Shown in pieces: positions 1 to 7,925 of a DNA stretch of 13,084 nt. How positions within the stretch are numbered: position 1 is the first letter of the stretch; each line of letters begins with the position of its first letter. A program made the position numbers and the translations under genes. Origin of the DNA: Hungatella sp. UBA3402 (lineage in GTDB: Bacteria > Bacillota > Clostridia > Lachnospirales > Lachnospiraceae); the NCBI GenBank assembly GCA_002358555.1, contig DEPC01000007.1, forward strand, positions 1 through 13,084. The letters run 5' to 3'. Under the pieces are notes generated by a model. The model ran no database searches, was not told where the DNA came from, and worked only from the letters and a program-made list of their open reading frames with translations.

Positions 1-1
1 A

Positions 2-1684
2 TATGATCATCAGATTAATGATGGAATCAGAGACCCTATTGTAGCTTATGAATTTATGAATCGCTTTTATGTCCAAGAAGGTAACAAGCGGGTCAGTGTC
101 ATGAAATATGTAGGAGCCTACAGTATTTCTGGTTATGTGACTAGGCTAATACCACAGAGGACAGAAGAAAAGGAAAATAAGCTCTATTATGAATTTTTGG
201 ATTTTTATCAGCTATCATTTAACTGTGATGTATGGTTCAGCAAAGAGGGAAGCTATAAAAAATTGTTGAATCTTATGGGGAAAAAACCAGGAGTAACCTG
301 GAATGAGGAAGAAAGGGCTCTATTTAAATCCTCTTATGGAAGGTTTTCTAAAGCATTTACCCATGAAGATGGAGATAAGTTGGAATTGACTTGTTCCGAT
401 GCATTTTTGATTTATGTTAAAATTTATGGATATGATAAAGTCATAGCTCAAACAGAGTTGGAAATGTCTAAAGGATTAGAACGCATCTGGGAGGAAATCG
501 AGCTGGCAGCAGGAGGAAATCAAGTAGAGCTGGTCGAAAATCCAGAGGAAGTGAAGACTTCCTTGCACAAACCATCTCTGTTAAACTGGTTACGTCCTGT
601 GGAAAAGATAGAACCAGAGATGCTTAAAATAGCATTTATTTTTAGCAAGACTGCCAAAACTTCTGGCTGGACTTATGCTCATGAACTTGGAAGGATGCAT
701 CTAGAACAGGTTTACAATGGACGGTTAAAGACCATGGCGATTGACAATGTCAATACAGAGCCAGAGATGGAAGCTGCTATTGAAAAAGTGATTCAGTCAG
801 GATGTAATATGATTTTTACCACAGCTCCTCAGATGGCAAATCAAAGTGTGCGTTCTGCTATTGAGCATCCAGAAGTGAAAATTTATAATTGTTCCATCAA
901 AATGTCTTATTCTTCTATTTATACTTATTATGGAAGAATGTATGAGTCTAAATTTCTCCTAGGAGCCATAGCTGCAGCTATGACCAGAACAGATAGATTG
1001 GGATATGTGGCAGACTATCCAATCTATGGAACATTAGCCAATATCAATGCTTTTGCGCTTGGGGCTAGAATGATTAATCCTTATGTAAAGGTTTATTTAG
1101 AATGGTCTCGGACAAAGACAGCGGATGCGAGAAATCGCCTAAAGGATGCCGGAATTACATTTATTTCTGGAGAGGATATGATTACTCCAGAACGAGCTTC
1201 CAGAGAATATGGTTTGTATGTGAAAAAGGAGGACGGAAGTTTAGAAAATTTGGCGACACCTATTTGGCATTGGGGGAAATTTTATGAGACGATTGTAAAA
1301 TTGGCCTGTCTAGGGGCTGGTGAAATGCAGTCTATGAAAGGGAAAAAAGCAGTAAACTATTGGTGGGGAATGTCTGCTAAAGTGATAGATGTCATTTATT
1401 CTCAGAATCTGCCTAGAGGAGTACATAGGCTGATTGATTTTTTGAAAAATTCGATTCGAGCAGGCAGCTTCCAACCTTTTGATGGTCTGATTTATTCTCA
1501 GAATGGAGAAATCCAGTGTCAAGAGGGAGAAAGCTTGACAGCAGAGGAAATTATTTCTATGGATTGGTTAGCTGAAAATGTTGTAGGAGTAATCCCAGAA
1601 TTTGAGGAATTGACAGAGGAGGCCCAGTCCCTGGTCCGTCTGCAAGGGGTTAAAGCAGGCGAGAGCAAGGATATGGAGGAGTAA
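2..1684 (+). CDS. ParB-like / BMP-family substrate-binding-domain protein, 5' partial
   Basis: The frame is open to the window edge. The first ATG in the window (56) lies inside a conserved-looking stretch (DPIVAYEFMNRFYVQEGNKR), so the true start is upstream and the N-terminus is missing. That stretch resembles the ParB/sulfiredoxin-type box (Pro-Ile followed by a Gly-x-x-Arg element). After a linker of about 150 residues, from about nt 620 the protein matches the BMP/Med family of periplasmic-binding-type domains: KIAFIF, then SGWTYAHELGRMH, then a GYVADYPIYG segment and INAFALGAR. BMP proteins normally bind nucleosides and are lipoproteins of ABC importers. Here no permease or ATPase gene follows, and any signal peptide would lie outside the window. 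The C-terminus is acidic and polar. A GGAGG inside the last codons (1675-1679) serves the next gene, which starts 1 nt after this stop, so the two are probably co-translated. The BMP assignment is secure; the ParB-like assignment and a cytoplasmic sensing role are inferences. Confidence 0.85.
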   Translation, partial: YDHQINDGIRDPIVAYEFMNRFYVQEGNKRVSVMKYVGAYSISGYVTRLIPQRTEEKENKLYYEFLDFYQLSFNCDVWFSKEGSYKKLLNLMGKKPGVTWNEEERALFKSSYGRFSKAFTHEDGDKLELTCSDAFLIYVKIYGYDKVIAQTELEMSKGLERIWEEIELAAGGNQVELVENPEEVKTSLHKPSLLNWLRPVEKIEPEMLKIAFIFSKTAKTSGWTYAHELGRMHLEQVYNGRLKTMAIDNVNTEPEMEAAIEKVIQSGCNMIFTTAPQMANQSVRSAIEHPEVKIYNCSIKMSYSSIYTYYGRMYESKFLLGAIAAAMTRTDRLGYVADYPIYGTLANINAFALGARMINPYVKVYLEWSRTKTADARNRLKDAGITFISGEDMITPERASREYGLYVKKEDGSLENLATPIWHWGKFYETIVKLACLGAGEMQSMKGKKAVNYWWGMSAKVIDVIYSQNLPRGVHRLIDFLKNSIRAGSFQPFDGLIYSQNGEIQCQEGESLTAEEIISMDWLAENVVGVIPEFEELTEEAQSLVRLQGVKAGESKDMEE

Positions 1685-1685
1685 G

Positions 1686-2294
1686 ATGAAGATTTTGGTA
1701 CTTGCTGATCAAAAGTCCAAGACACTATATGATTATTACGAACCAGACAAGCTAAAGGGAGTAGAGTTGGTTATTTCCTGTGGAGATTTAGAACCTGGTT
1801 ATCTGGATTTTTTCGCAACTTTGTGCCATGCCCCAGTATTGTATGTCAGAGGAAATCATGATGATACTTATAAATATCACCCCCCGGAAGGATGTATTTG
1901 CATTGAAGATGATATCTATGTCCATGAAGGAATACGAATTATGGGACTTGGAGGGTCTATGGAATATATTCCAGGAGCAGCGAACCAGTATTCGGAACGA
2001 ATGATGGAGAAGCGTATCTGGAAAATGGCATGGAAATTGTGGCGAAATAAAGGGTTTGATATCTTGGTGACTCATGCACCTGCCTATCATGTCAATGACT
2101 TAGAAGACCGGCCACACAGAGGATTTGCATGTTTTCGGTCATTGATGGAAAAATATAGACCAAAACTATTTGTCCATGGACATGTTCATGCCAACTATGG
2201 AAGTGGCTTTAAGAGAAGGGATTATTATGGGGAGACATTGGTAGTCAATGCATATGAGTATCATATGGTTGAGTATCCTCCAGAAGGGAATTGA
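1686..2294 (+). CDS. Calcineurin-like metallophosphoesterase, YfcE/MJ0936-like
   Basis: A 202-residue single-domain protein, the usual size for small phosphodiesterases of the calcineurin-like superfamily, with no signal peptide or membrane segment. Visible motifs are D8 in the first strand, CGDLE (G33-D34), GNHDD (G56-N57-H58-D59), THAP (H130) and HGHVH (H164, H166, H168). These are the metal-binding and catalytic residues of a two-metal phosphoesterase. The first motif is normally Asp-x-His; here it reads D8-Q9-K10, so the usual first histidine is replaced by lysine. This looks like a trait of a subfamily rather than a decayed gene, since all the other motifs are intact. A GGAGG at 1675-1679, 6 nt before the ATG, lies within the preceding gene, and the gap between the genes is 1 nt, which supports operon expression and translational coupling with the BMP-domain protein. 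The substrate is unknown; small family members cleave phosphodiesters or cyclic nucleotides. Confidence 0.9.
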   Translation: MKILVLADQKSKTLYDYYEPDKLKGVELVISCGDLEPGYLDFFATLCHAPVLYVRGNHDDTYKYHPPEGCICIEDDIYVHEGIRIMGLGGSMEYIPGAANQYSERMMEKRIWKMAWKLWRNKGFDILVTHAPAYHVNDLEDRPHRGFACFRSLMEKYRPKLFVHGHVHANYGSGFKRRDYYGETLVVNAYEYHMVEYPPEGN

Positions 2295-2305
2295 GCTAAT
2301 AACAA

Positions 2306-2345
2306 TAATTGTAAGCAAAAATTAAGCAATTACTGCTTGTAATTA
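2306..2345 (+). other. Imperfect hairpin with two competing 5' arms, downstream of the phosphoesterase gene
   Basis: The sequence at 2306-2317 can pair with 2334-2345 as a 12-bp stem including two G-U pairs. A second copy of AAGCA at 2324-2328 can instead pair with the same TGCTT at 2334-2338 to form a smaller hairpin. No T-run follows, so it is not a standard intrinsic terminator. It may be an RNA 3'-end structure or chance in AT-rich DNA. Confidence 0.3.
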
Positions 2346-2433
2346 CAGAAAGTTTGTGGTGAAATAGATAGGGATAGTTAGGCAAATAACTGCTTTGGGA
2401 ACTGTAACCGATGCAGAAATTTTATGAAGAACT

Positions 2434-2491
2434 GGAAGAGGAGCAGAGCAGCATGTAGAAATATCATGCAGTGGCTGTTCTTTTCTTCTCT
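2434..2491 (+). terminator. Weak candidate terminator before the L,D-transpeptidase gene
   Basis: An inner perfect stem GCATG (2451-2455) / CATGC (2465-2469) is extended outward by an interrupted purine-rich arm (from about 2434) facing a pyrimidine-rich arm (to about 2489). A T/C-rich tract (2478-2490) forms the 3' side. The stem has mismatches and bulges and the tail is not a clean T-run, so termination of the upstream two-gene transcript here is only a possibility. The rest of the 2295-2563 gap contains no recognisable gene or known riboswitch class. Confidence 0.3.
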
Positions 2492-2563
2492 ATAAAAGCG
2501 GTAAAAGGGTTATACTTATAGAAGAAAAAGTTTTGGACTGATTAGGAAAGGAAACAGGAGTTT

Positions 2564-4510
2564 ATGAAAGAGAAGCCAAGGGCAAGAAGTAGGAAAAAGA
2601 AATCCTTTCCCTTAACAGAAGCAATCATTGCTACAGGTGTAGCTCTGACAGCTGTTACTGGAATGGGAGTGGGATATTACATATATAAGGGAAAAGAGTA
2701 TGAAACTACATTTTTTCCAAGTACAAAAATTAATGGAATCGATGCATCGGATAAGACTGTGGATGAGATGGAAGAATTGATTGCTGCACAGGTAGATGAT
2801 TATGAATTGACCTTAGTAAAGAGGGGTGGAGATACAGAGAAGATAAAAGGAAAAGATATTGGTCTTAGCACTGTTTTTGACGGAGAATTGGAACAGTATT
2901 TATCAGAGCAGGAACCAATGGAGTGGATGCTGCATTTGACAGAACGAAAGAATCATGAAATCAATGCAACTGTAGTTTATGACGAAGATAAGTTGACAGA
3001 AAAGTTAGATAGCCTTGGAATGTTTGATGAAGAACAGGTTCAAAAGCCCCAGAATGCCTATCTGTCAGAGTATATACCAGGGCAGGGATATGAGATTGTG
3101 CCGGAACAACAGGGAAATTCCTTGGACAAGGACAAGGTGGAAGAATTTGTCAAAACAGCTCTTCAGAATCTAGACTCTAAGCTTGTACTGGATGAGCTAG
3201 ATGTATATGAGAAACCAGCTATTACAGCAGATAATGAAGAACTGCAGGAGCAGGCGCAAAGATTAAACCATTATCAAGATATGTCTATTATCTATGAGTT
3301 TGGAGATAAACAGGAAGTTCTTGATGGAGATACTATCTCTCAATGGGTGACATTAGGAGAGGACGGGACTGCACAAGTGGATAGAGAGGCAGTAGCTGCC
3401 TATGTAAAAGACCTTGCTTCTTCTTATAATACAGCATATCAGAAAAAGGTGCTAAAGACTTCCTATGGCCCTACTGTGGAAATAACCAAAGGCTCTTATG
3501 GCTGGAGGATTGACCAGGATGAGGAGACAGAAGCTTTATATCAAATTTTGCTTTCAGGGGAGAGCCAAGCTAGAGAGCCTATCTACCTTCAGAAAGCTGC
3601 CAGTCATGGAGAAAATGATTATGGAGATACCTATGTAGAAATCAATTTGACAGCGCAGCATCTCTATTTTTATAAAAATGGTCAACTTCTGGTAGAATCT
3701 GATTTTGTATCAGGCAATCAATCCAGAGGGTATGACACACCTTCTGGTGCATATCCTTTGACTTATAAACAACGGAACGCCACATTGAGGGGAGAAAATT
3801 ATGCAACTCCAGTTTCTTATTGGATGCCCTTTAATGGAAATATTGGGATGCACGATGCCAGTTGGAGAGGCTCCTTTGGAGGAAATATCTATAAGACAAA
3901 TGGTTCCCATGGCTGTGTAAATCTTCCTCCTTCTGTAGCAAAGACAATCTTTGAAAATATTGAGGCAGGAATGCCTGTGCTCTGTTATCATTTGGAGGGA
4001 ACAGAAAGTGGAAAGAAAACTTCCGCTGCAGCTGCATCAGGAGTTACAACTCCAACAGAGACCACACCGCCTGCACAAAACACAACTCCAACAGTGAATC
4101 CAGGAACTGTAACACCACCAGCAGCTACAACTCCAGAAAATAGTGGAGCAGTCACTCCAGGAGGTGAGATAGCTGGAAGTAATCCTGGCGAGACTGGAGG
4201 AGAGAATATAGCACCAGGAACAGATATGACTGTGCCAAGTGAAAGCGGAGTTGTGATGCCATCAGGTGATGGAAGCAGCCCAGGAATTACTCCAGATAGT
4301 GGAAGCCCAGGAGATATGGGACCTGGAATTACGCCTGGCGATAACAGCAGTCCTGGGGAGATAGGGCCTGGAATTACCCCAGGTGACAGTAGCTCTGGAG
4401 AGATAGGACCATGGATGGGAACTGATGGTAACAGCAGTTCTGGAGAGATAGGGCCATGGATGGGGACTGATGGCAATGGCAGTCCTGGAGAGGCTGGGCC
4501 TGGAATGTAG
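2564..4510 (+). CDS. Membrane-anchored L,D-transpeptidase (YkuD domain) with Pro/Thr/Gly-rich repeat tail
   Basis: A 648-residue cell-wall cross-linking enzyme. Residues 1-14 are strongly basic (KPRARSRKKK) and are followed by one hydrophobic segment at about 20-41, giving a type II membrane anchor with the rest outside the cell. Residues about 48-340 match the peptidoglycan-binding/VanW-associated arrangement common in clostridial L,D-transpeptidases, with an FFPSTKINGID element near the start and a GSYGWRID element near the end. The YkuD catalytic domain spans about 357-474, with H430 in IGMHD and the signature SHGCVN at 448-453; C451 is the nucleophile. It forms 3-3 type peptide cross-links or attaches proteins to peptidoglycan. 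Residues from about 478 to the end are a low-complexity Pro/Thr, then Gly/Ser/Pro tail with tandem repeats, possibly a wall-spanning flexible region. The start is supported by AGGAG at 2556-2560, only 3 nt before the ATG, and by AGGAAAGG further upstream. It ends at a terminator shared with carB. The gene appears to be monocistronic. Confidence 0.95.
   Translation: MKEKPRARSRKKKSFPLTEAIIATGVALTAVTGMGVGYYIYKGKEYETTFFPSTKINGIDASDKTVDEMEELIAAQVDDYELTLVKRGGDTEKIKGKDIGLSTVFDGELEQYLSEQEPMEWMLHLTERKNHEINATVVYDEDKLTEKLDSLGMFDEEQVQKPQNAYLSEYIPGQGYEIVPEQQGNSLDKDKVEEFVKTALQNLDSKLVLDELDVYEKPAITADNEELQEQAQRLNHYQDMSIIYEFGDKQEVLDGDTISQWVTLGEDGTAQVDREAVAAYVKDLASSYNTAYQKKVLKTSYGPTVEITKGSYGWRIDQDEETEALYQILLSGESQAREPIYLQKAASHGENDYGDTYVEINLTAQHLYFYKNGQLLVESDFVSGNQSRGYDTPSGAYPLTYKQRNATLRGENYATPVSYWMPFNGNIGMHDASWRGSFGGNIYKTNGSHGCVNLPPSVAKTIFENIEAGMPVLCYHLEGTESGKKTSAAAASGVTTPTETTPPAQNTTPTVNPGTVTPPAATTPENSGAVTPGGEIAGSNPGETGGENIAPGTDMTVPSESGVVMPSGDGSSPGITPDSGSPGDMGPGITPGDNSSPGEIGPGITPGDSSSGEIGPWMGTDGNSSSGEIGPWMGTDGNGSPGEAGPGM
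4310..4509 (+). repeat. Tandem 42-45 bp coding repeats in the transpeptidase tail
   Basis: Five units begin with a Gly codon at 4310, 4355, 4397, 4442 and 4487, so the spacing is 45, 42, 45 and 45 bp. Each encodes a core like PGEIGP or SGEIGP. The first two units continue GPGITPGD, the next two GPWMGTDG, and the last is cut short as GPGM before the stop. All spacings are multiples of three, so unit gain or loss would keep the frame. Confidence 0.85.
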
Positions 4511-4534
4511 TTATTATAGAAAAAGAAAACTATC

Positions 4535-4601
4535 AAAAAGAGGCAGATTTGTCAAGCGCAAAATAATATTTTTTCTTGCTTGGCAAATCTGCCTCTTTTT
4601 T
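4535..4601. terminator. Bidirectional intrinsic terminator between the transpeptidase gene and carB
   Basis: A 23-nt arm at 4535-4557 pairs with 4578-4600 with a single G-U mismatch position, around a loop of 20 nt. The stem core is GAGGCAGATTTG. The 5' arm begins with an A-tract and the 3' arm ends in a T-tract, so it gives a T-tailed hairpin when read from either strand. It lies between converging genes (stop at 4510 on the plus strand, stop at 4623 on the minus strand) and fits termination of both. Confidence 0.9.
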
Positions 4602-4622
4602 ATTATGATAAACAATTAAAAG

Positions 4623-7600
4623 TTATTTTTTATCATGAATCTCTCCATGAAGTAATTGCAGAGATTTTACTTGGCCTTGACCATGCTCTTTCACATAATG
4701 GATTCCACTGGCAGTAGCCTTGGCAGCAGCCATAGTGGTCATATAAGGAACCTTAGCTTTAATGGCAGCTTTCCGCAAATAACTGTCATCATGACGACTT
4801 TCTTTACCAGAAGGAGAATTGATAATCAGTTGAATCTCTCCATTGGTAATCATATCCAGGATATTAGGACGGCCCTCATACAGCTTCTTTACCTTTTTTG
4901 CAGGAATTCCTGCCTGATGAATCAATTCATAGGTGCGTCCAGTAGCCACAATCTGGAATCCGTCTTCTGCAAAACTTCTGGCTACTTCTTCTACCTCTGG
5001 TTTATCTTTCGCATTGACAGAGATTAGAACCGTACCTTTAAGGGGAAGTCTGGATTGAGTTGCTTCCTGGGCTTTATAAAAAGCCTCCCCATAAGAACGA
5101 GAAAGACCTAAAACCTCTCCTGTGGAACGCATCTCTGGTCCAAGAATAGGGTCTACTTCCTGGAACATATTGAATGGGAACACTGCCTCCTTTACTCCAT
5201 AATTGGGAATCTCCTGTTCTTTCAGTGATGCAACTGGAGATGGACGTCCAGTCAATTCTGAGGTAATGATGTCAGTAGCTAAAGGAACCATACGGATATT
5301 GCAAACCTTGGATACCAAAGGCACAGTTCGAGAAGCCCTTGGATTGGCCTCTAATACATAGACTTTTCCATTTTCAATAGCATACTGCATATTCATCAAA
5401 CCTCGAACATGCATTTCCTCAGCAATTTTTCTGGTATATTCTTTGATTGTCTCCACATTTTCTTCAGAAATATGAACCGAAGGAATGATGCAGGCAGAGT
5501 CACCCGAATGAACGCCAGCTAGTTCAATATGCTCCATAACTGCAGGAACAAAGGCATGAGTACCATCACTGATAGCATCTGCCTCACATTCAGTTGCATG
5601 GTTTAAGAATCGGTCAATCAAAATTGGACGGTCAGGAGTAACTCCTACAGCAGCATTCATATATCCAGCCATACTTTCATCATCATATACCACTTCCATG
5701 CCGCGTCCGCCTAAGACATAGGAAGGCCGAACCATAACTGGATATCCGATACGGCCTGCAATCTCTATTGCTTCCTTTACAGTGGTTGCCATGCCAGACT
5801 CTGGCATTGGAATTTCCAATTTTTCCATCATCTCTCGGAACAAATCTCGATCTTCAGCTAAATCAATTACTGATGGAGAAGTGCCTAAAATTTTTACCCC
5901 ATTTTTCTCTAAATCTGCTGCTAAATTGAGAGGAGTCTGGCCACCAAACTGAGCGATAACTCCCACTGGCTGTTCTTTTTTATAGATACTTAGCACATCT
6001 TCCAATGTCAGAGGCTCAAAATACAGTTTATCAGAAGTGTCATAATCTGTGGACACGGTTTCAGGATTACAGTTGACAATAATGGTTTCAAAGCCCAATT
6101 TTTTTAATGCTAACGAGGCATGAACACAACAATAGTCAAATTCAATGCCCTGACCAATACGATTCGGCCCGCCGCCAAGAATCATAATTTTCGGCTTGTC
6201 TGTATGGATTGGGTTCTTGTCTGGAGCATTATAGGTAGAATAATAATAAGCACTATTTTCTGTGCTGCTGACATGAACACCCTCCCATGCTTCTTCTACA
6301 CCAAGGTCTATGCGGCGATTCCGAATATCCTCCTCTGGAATTTCCAAAAGCTGGCTTAGATATTTATCAGAAAATCCGTCCTTCTTGGCAGTAGTCAAAA
6401 GCTGGTCAGAAGGCATATGGCCTTTTTCCTTTAGAAGCAGTTCTTCTTCCTCCACCAATTCTTTCATCTGTTCAATGAACCAGGCTTTTACTTTGGTAAT
6501 CTCATAGATTTCTTCTATGGATGCTCCTTTGCGCAGAGCTTCATACATAATAAAATGGCGTTCACTGGAAGGAGTGATAAGCATTTGAAGGAGTTGCTCT
6601 TTTGTCTTAGAATGGAAATCTTTTGCATGTCCCAAACCATAGCGGCCGGTTTCCAAACTGCGGATAGCTTTTTGGAATGCTTCTTTGTAGGTCTTTCCAA
6701 TGCTCATGACCTCACCTACTGCACGCATCTGAGTTCCTAGTTTGTCTTCTACTCCTTTGAATTTTTCAAATGCCCAGCGGGCAAATTTGATTACCACATA
6801 GTCACCATCAGGCACATATCGGTCTAAGCTTCCATATTTGCCACAAGGGATATCTTTTAATGTCAGTCCTGTTGCAAGCATGGCAGATACAAGAGCAATC
6901 GGAAAACCAGTTGCTTTGGAAGCCAAGGCAGAAGAACGGGAGGTACGGGGATTAATTTCAATCACCACAATGCGGTCTGACACTGGGTCATGGGCAAACT
7001 GTACATTGGTTCCACCGATAACTTCCACAGATTCCACAATCTTGTAAGCCTGTTTTTGAAGGCGTTTTTGACATTCTTCGGAAATAGTCAGCATAGGAGC
7101 AGCACAGAAGGAGTCTCCTGTGTGAACTCCAAGCGGGTCAATATTTTCAATAAAACATACAGTAATCATATTTCCTTCACTGTCACGCACAACTTCCAGT
7201 TCCAGCTCTTCCCAACCTAAGATGGATTCTTCTACAAGAACCTGTCCCACAAGGCTGGCCTGAAGTCCTCTGGCACAGACAACTTTTAATTCTTCTTTAT
7301 TATAAACAAGTCCACCGCCAGCACCCCCCATAGTATAAGCAGGGCGAAGAACTACAGGGTATCCCAATTTATCTGCAATTTGGAGAGCTTCTTCAATAGT
7401 ATAGGCAACTTCGCTGCGAGCCATTTCAATGCCTAGGGCATTCATAGCCTTTTTAAATTCAATTCTGTCTTCTCCTCGCTCAATGGCATCCACCTGAACA
7501 CCAATGACTTTTACCTGATATTTATCTAAAATGCCTTCTTTATATAATTCCGCACAGAGATTTAAGCCTGACTGGCCGCCAAGGTTGGGCAAAAGGGCAT

Positions 7601-7850
7601 CAGGTCTCTCTTTTGCGATAATCTGCTCCAGACGCTCCACGTTGAGAGGTTCAATATAAGTGACATCGGCAGTTTCTGGGTCTGTCATGATGGTGGCAGG
7701 ATTGGAATTCACCAATACAATCTCATAGCCAAGCCTTTTTAAAGCCTTACATGCCTGAGTTCCAGAGTAATCAAATTCACAAGCCTGGCCAATGATGATA
7801 GGGCCTGAGCCGATGATAAGTACTTTGTGAATGTCGGTTCTTTTTGGCAT
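4623..7850 (-). CDS. carB: Carbamoyl-phosphate synthase, large (synthetase) subunit
   Basis: A 1075-residue protein, almost the same length as E. coli CarB (1073). It joins bicarbonate, ammonia (from the glutaminase subunit CarA) and two ATP to make carbamoyl phosphate for pyrimidines and arginine in the cytoplasm. The order is an N-terminal carboxyphosphate ATP-grasp half (starting MPKRTDIHKVLIIGSGPIII), an oligomerisation segment, a second ATP-grasp half (IMILGGGPNRIGQGIEFDYC from about residue 555) and a C-terminal MGS-like allosteric domain (ATGRT, EGRPNI, IINSPSGK) where UMP and ornithine-type effectors act. Both halves carry the paired GGQ motifs (NLGGQSGLN and QFGGQTPLN). The start is supported by AAGGAGG (7859-7865 on the reverse strand) 8 nt before the ATG. 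carA is not adjacent: the upstream gene is an AraC regulator, and carB has its own promoter with a leader too short for a PyrR-type attenuator. Confidence 0.97.
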   Translation of the reverse strand: MPKRTDIHKVLIIGSGPIIIGQACEFDYSGTQACKALKRLGYEIVLVNSNPATIMTDPETADVTYIEPLNVERLEQIIAKERPDALLPNLGGQSGLNLCAELYKEGILDKYQVKVIGVQVDAIERGEDRIEFKKAMNALGIEMARSEVAYTIEEALQIADKLGYPVVLRPAYTMGGAGGGLVYNKEELKVVCARGLQASLVGQVLVEESILGWEELELEVVRDSEGNMITVCFIENIDPLGVHTGDSFCAAPMLTISEECQKRLQKQAYKIVESVEVIGGTNVQFAHDPVSDRIVVIEINPRTSRSSALASKATGFPIALVSAMLATGLTLKDIPCGKYGSLDRYVPDGDYVVIKFARWAFEKFKGVEDKLGTQMRAVGEVMSIGKTYKEAFQKAIRSLETGRYGLGHAKDFHSKTKEQLLQMLITPSSERHFIMYEALRKGASIEEIYEITKVKAWFIEQMKELVEEEELLLKEKGHMPSDQLLTTAKKDGFSDKYLSQLLEIPEEDIRNRRIDLGVEEAWEGVHVSSTENSAYYYSTYNAPDKNPIHTDKPKIMILGGGPNRIGQGIEFDYCCVHASLALKKLGFETIIVNCNPETVSTDYDTSDKLYFEPLTLEDVLSIYKKEQPVGVIAQFGGQTPLNLAADLEKNGVKILGTSPSVIDLAEDRDLFREMMEKLEIPMPESGMATTVKEAIEIAGRIGYPVMVRPSYVLGGRGMEVVYDDESMAGYMNAAVGVTPDRPILIDRFLNHATECEADAISDGTHAFVPAVMEHIELAGVHSGDSACIIPSVHISEENVETIKEYTRKIAEEMHVRGLMNMQYAIENGKVYVLEANPRASRTVPLVSKVCNIRMVPLATDIITSELTGRPSPVASLKEQEIPNYGVKEAVFPFNMFQEVDPILGPEMRSTGEVLGLSRSYGEAFYKAQEATQSRLPLKGTVLISVNAKDKPEVEEVARSFAEDGFQIVATGRTYELIHQAGIPAKKVKKLYEGRPNILDMITNGEIQLIINSPSGKESRHDDSYLRKAAIKAKVPYMTTMAAAKATASGIHYVKEHGQGQVKSLQLLHGEIHDKK

Positions 7851-7881
7851 TTTTTTATCCTCCTTGTTTTTTCTTCATTCT

Positions 7882-7909
7882 ATTATATAGAAAAATGTAA
7901 AAGGTGCAA
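7882..7909 (-). promoter_or_regulatory. SigA-type promoter of carB
   Basis: On the minus strand a TTGCAC -35 (7904-7909) and a perfect TATAAT -10 (7882-7887) are separated by 16 bp. The predicted start near 7875 leaves a leader of about 25 nt carrying the ribosome binding site. The promoter lies wholly in the 75-bp gap after the AraC gene, so carB need not depend on read-through from it. Confidence 0.75.
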
Positions 7910-7925
7910 GGACTTTCTTTGGAAA

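Noticed and set aside
56..58. ATG at 56 as the true start of the first gene
   Set aside because: The frame remains open to the window edge and the residues before it look conserved (DGIRDPIVAYEF). No ribosome binding site precedes this ATG.
2411..2458. Fifteen-codon ORF starting ATGCAG in the gap before the transpeptidase gene
   Set aside because: There is no Shine-Dalgarno sequence, and it overlaps the imperfect hairpin. It is most likely chance.
2295..2563. Possible riboswitch or T-box leader upstream of the transpeptidase gene
   Set aside because: A cobalamin-like ACTGTAAC fragment was noticed near 2402-2409, but there is no B12 box or other conserved core. Also absent are the c-di-AMP (ydaO), c-di-GMP and T-box signature elements.
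3988..4536. Long open frame on the minus strand (182 codons, Pro-rich) antisense to the transpeptidase tail
   Set aside because: It is the mirror of the repetitive Gly/Pro-rich coding tail, which lacks stops on the opposite strand. No convincing ribosome site is seen, and the plus-strand gene is clear.
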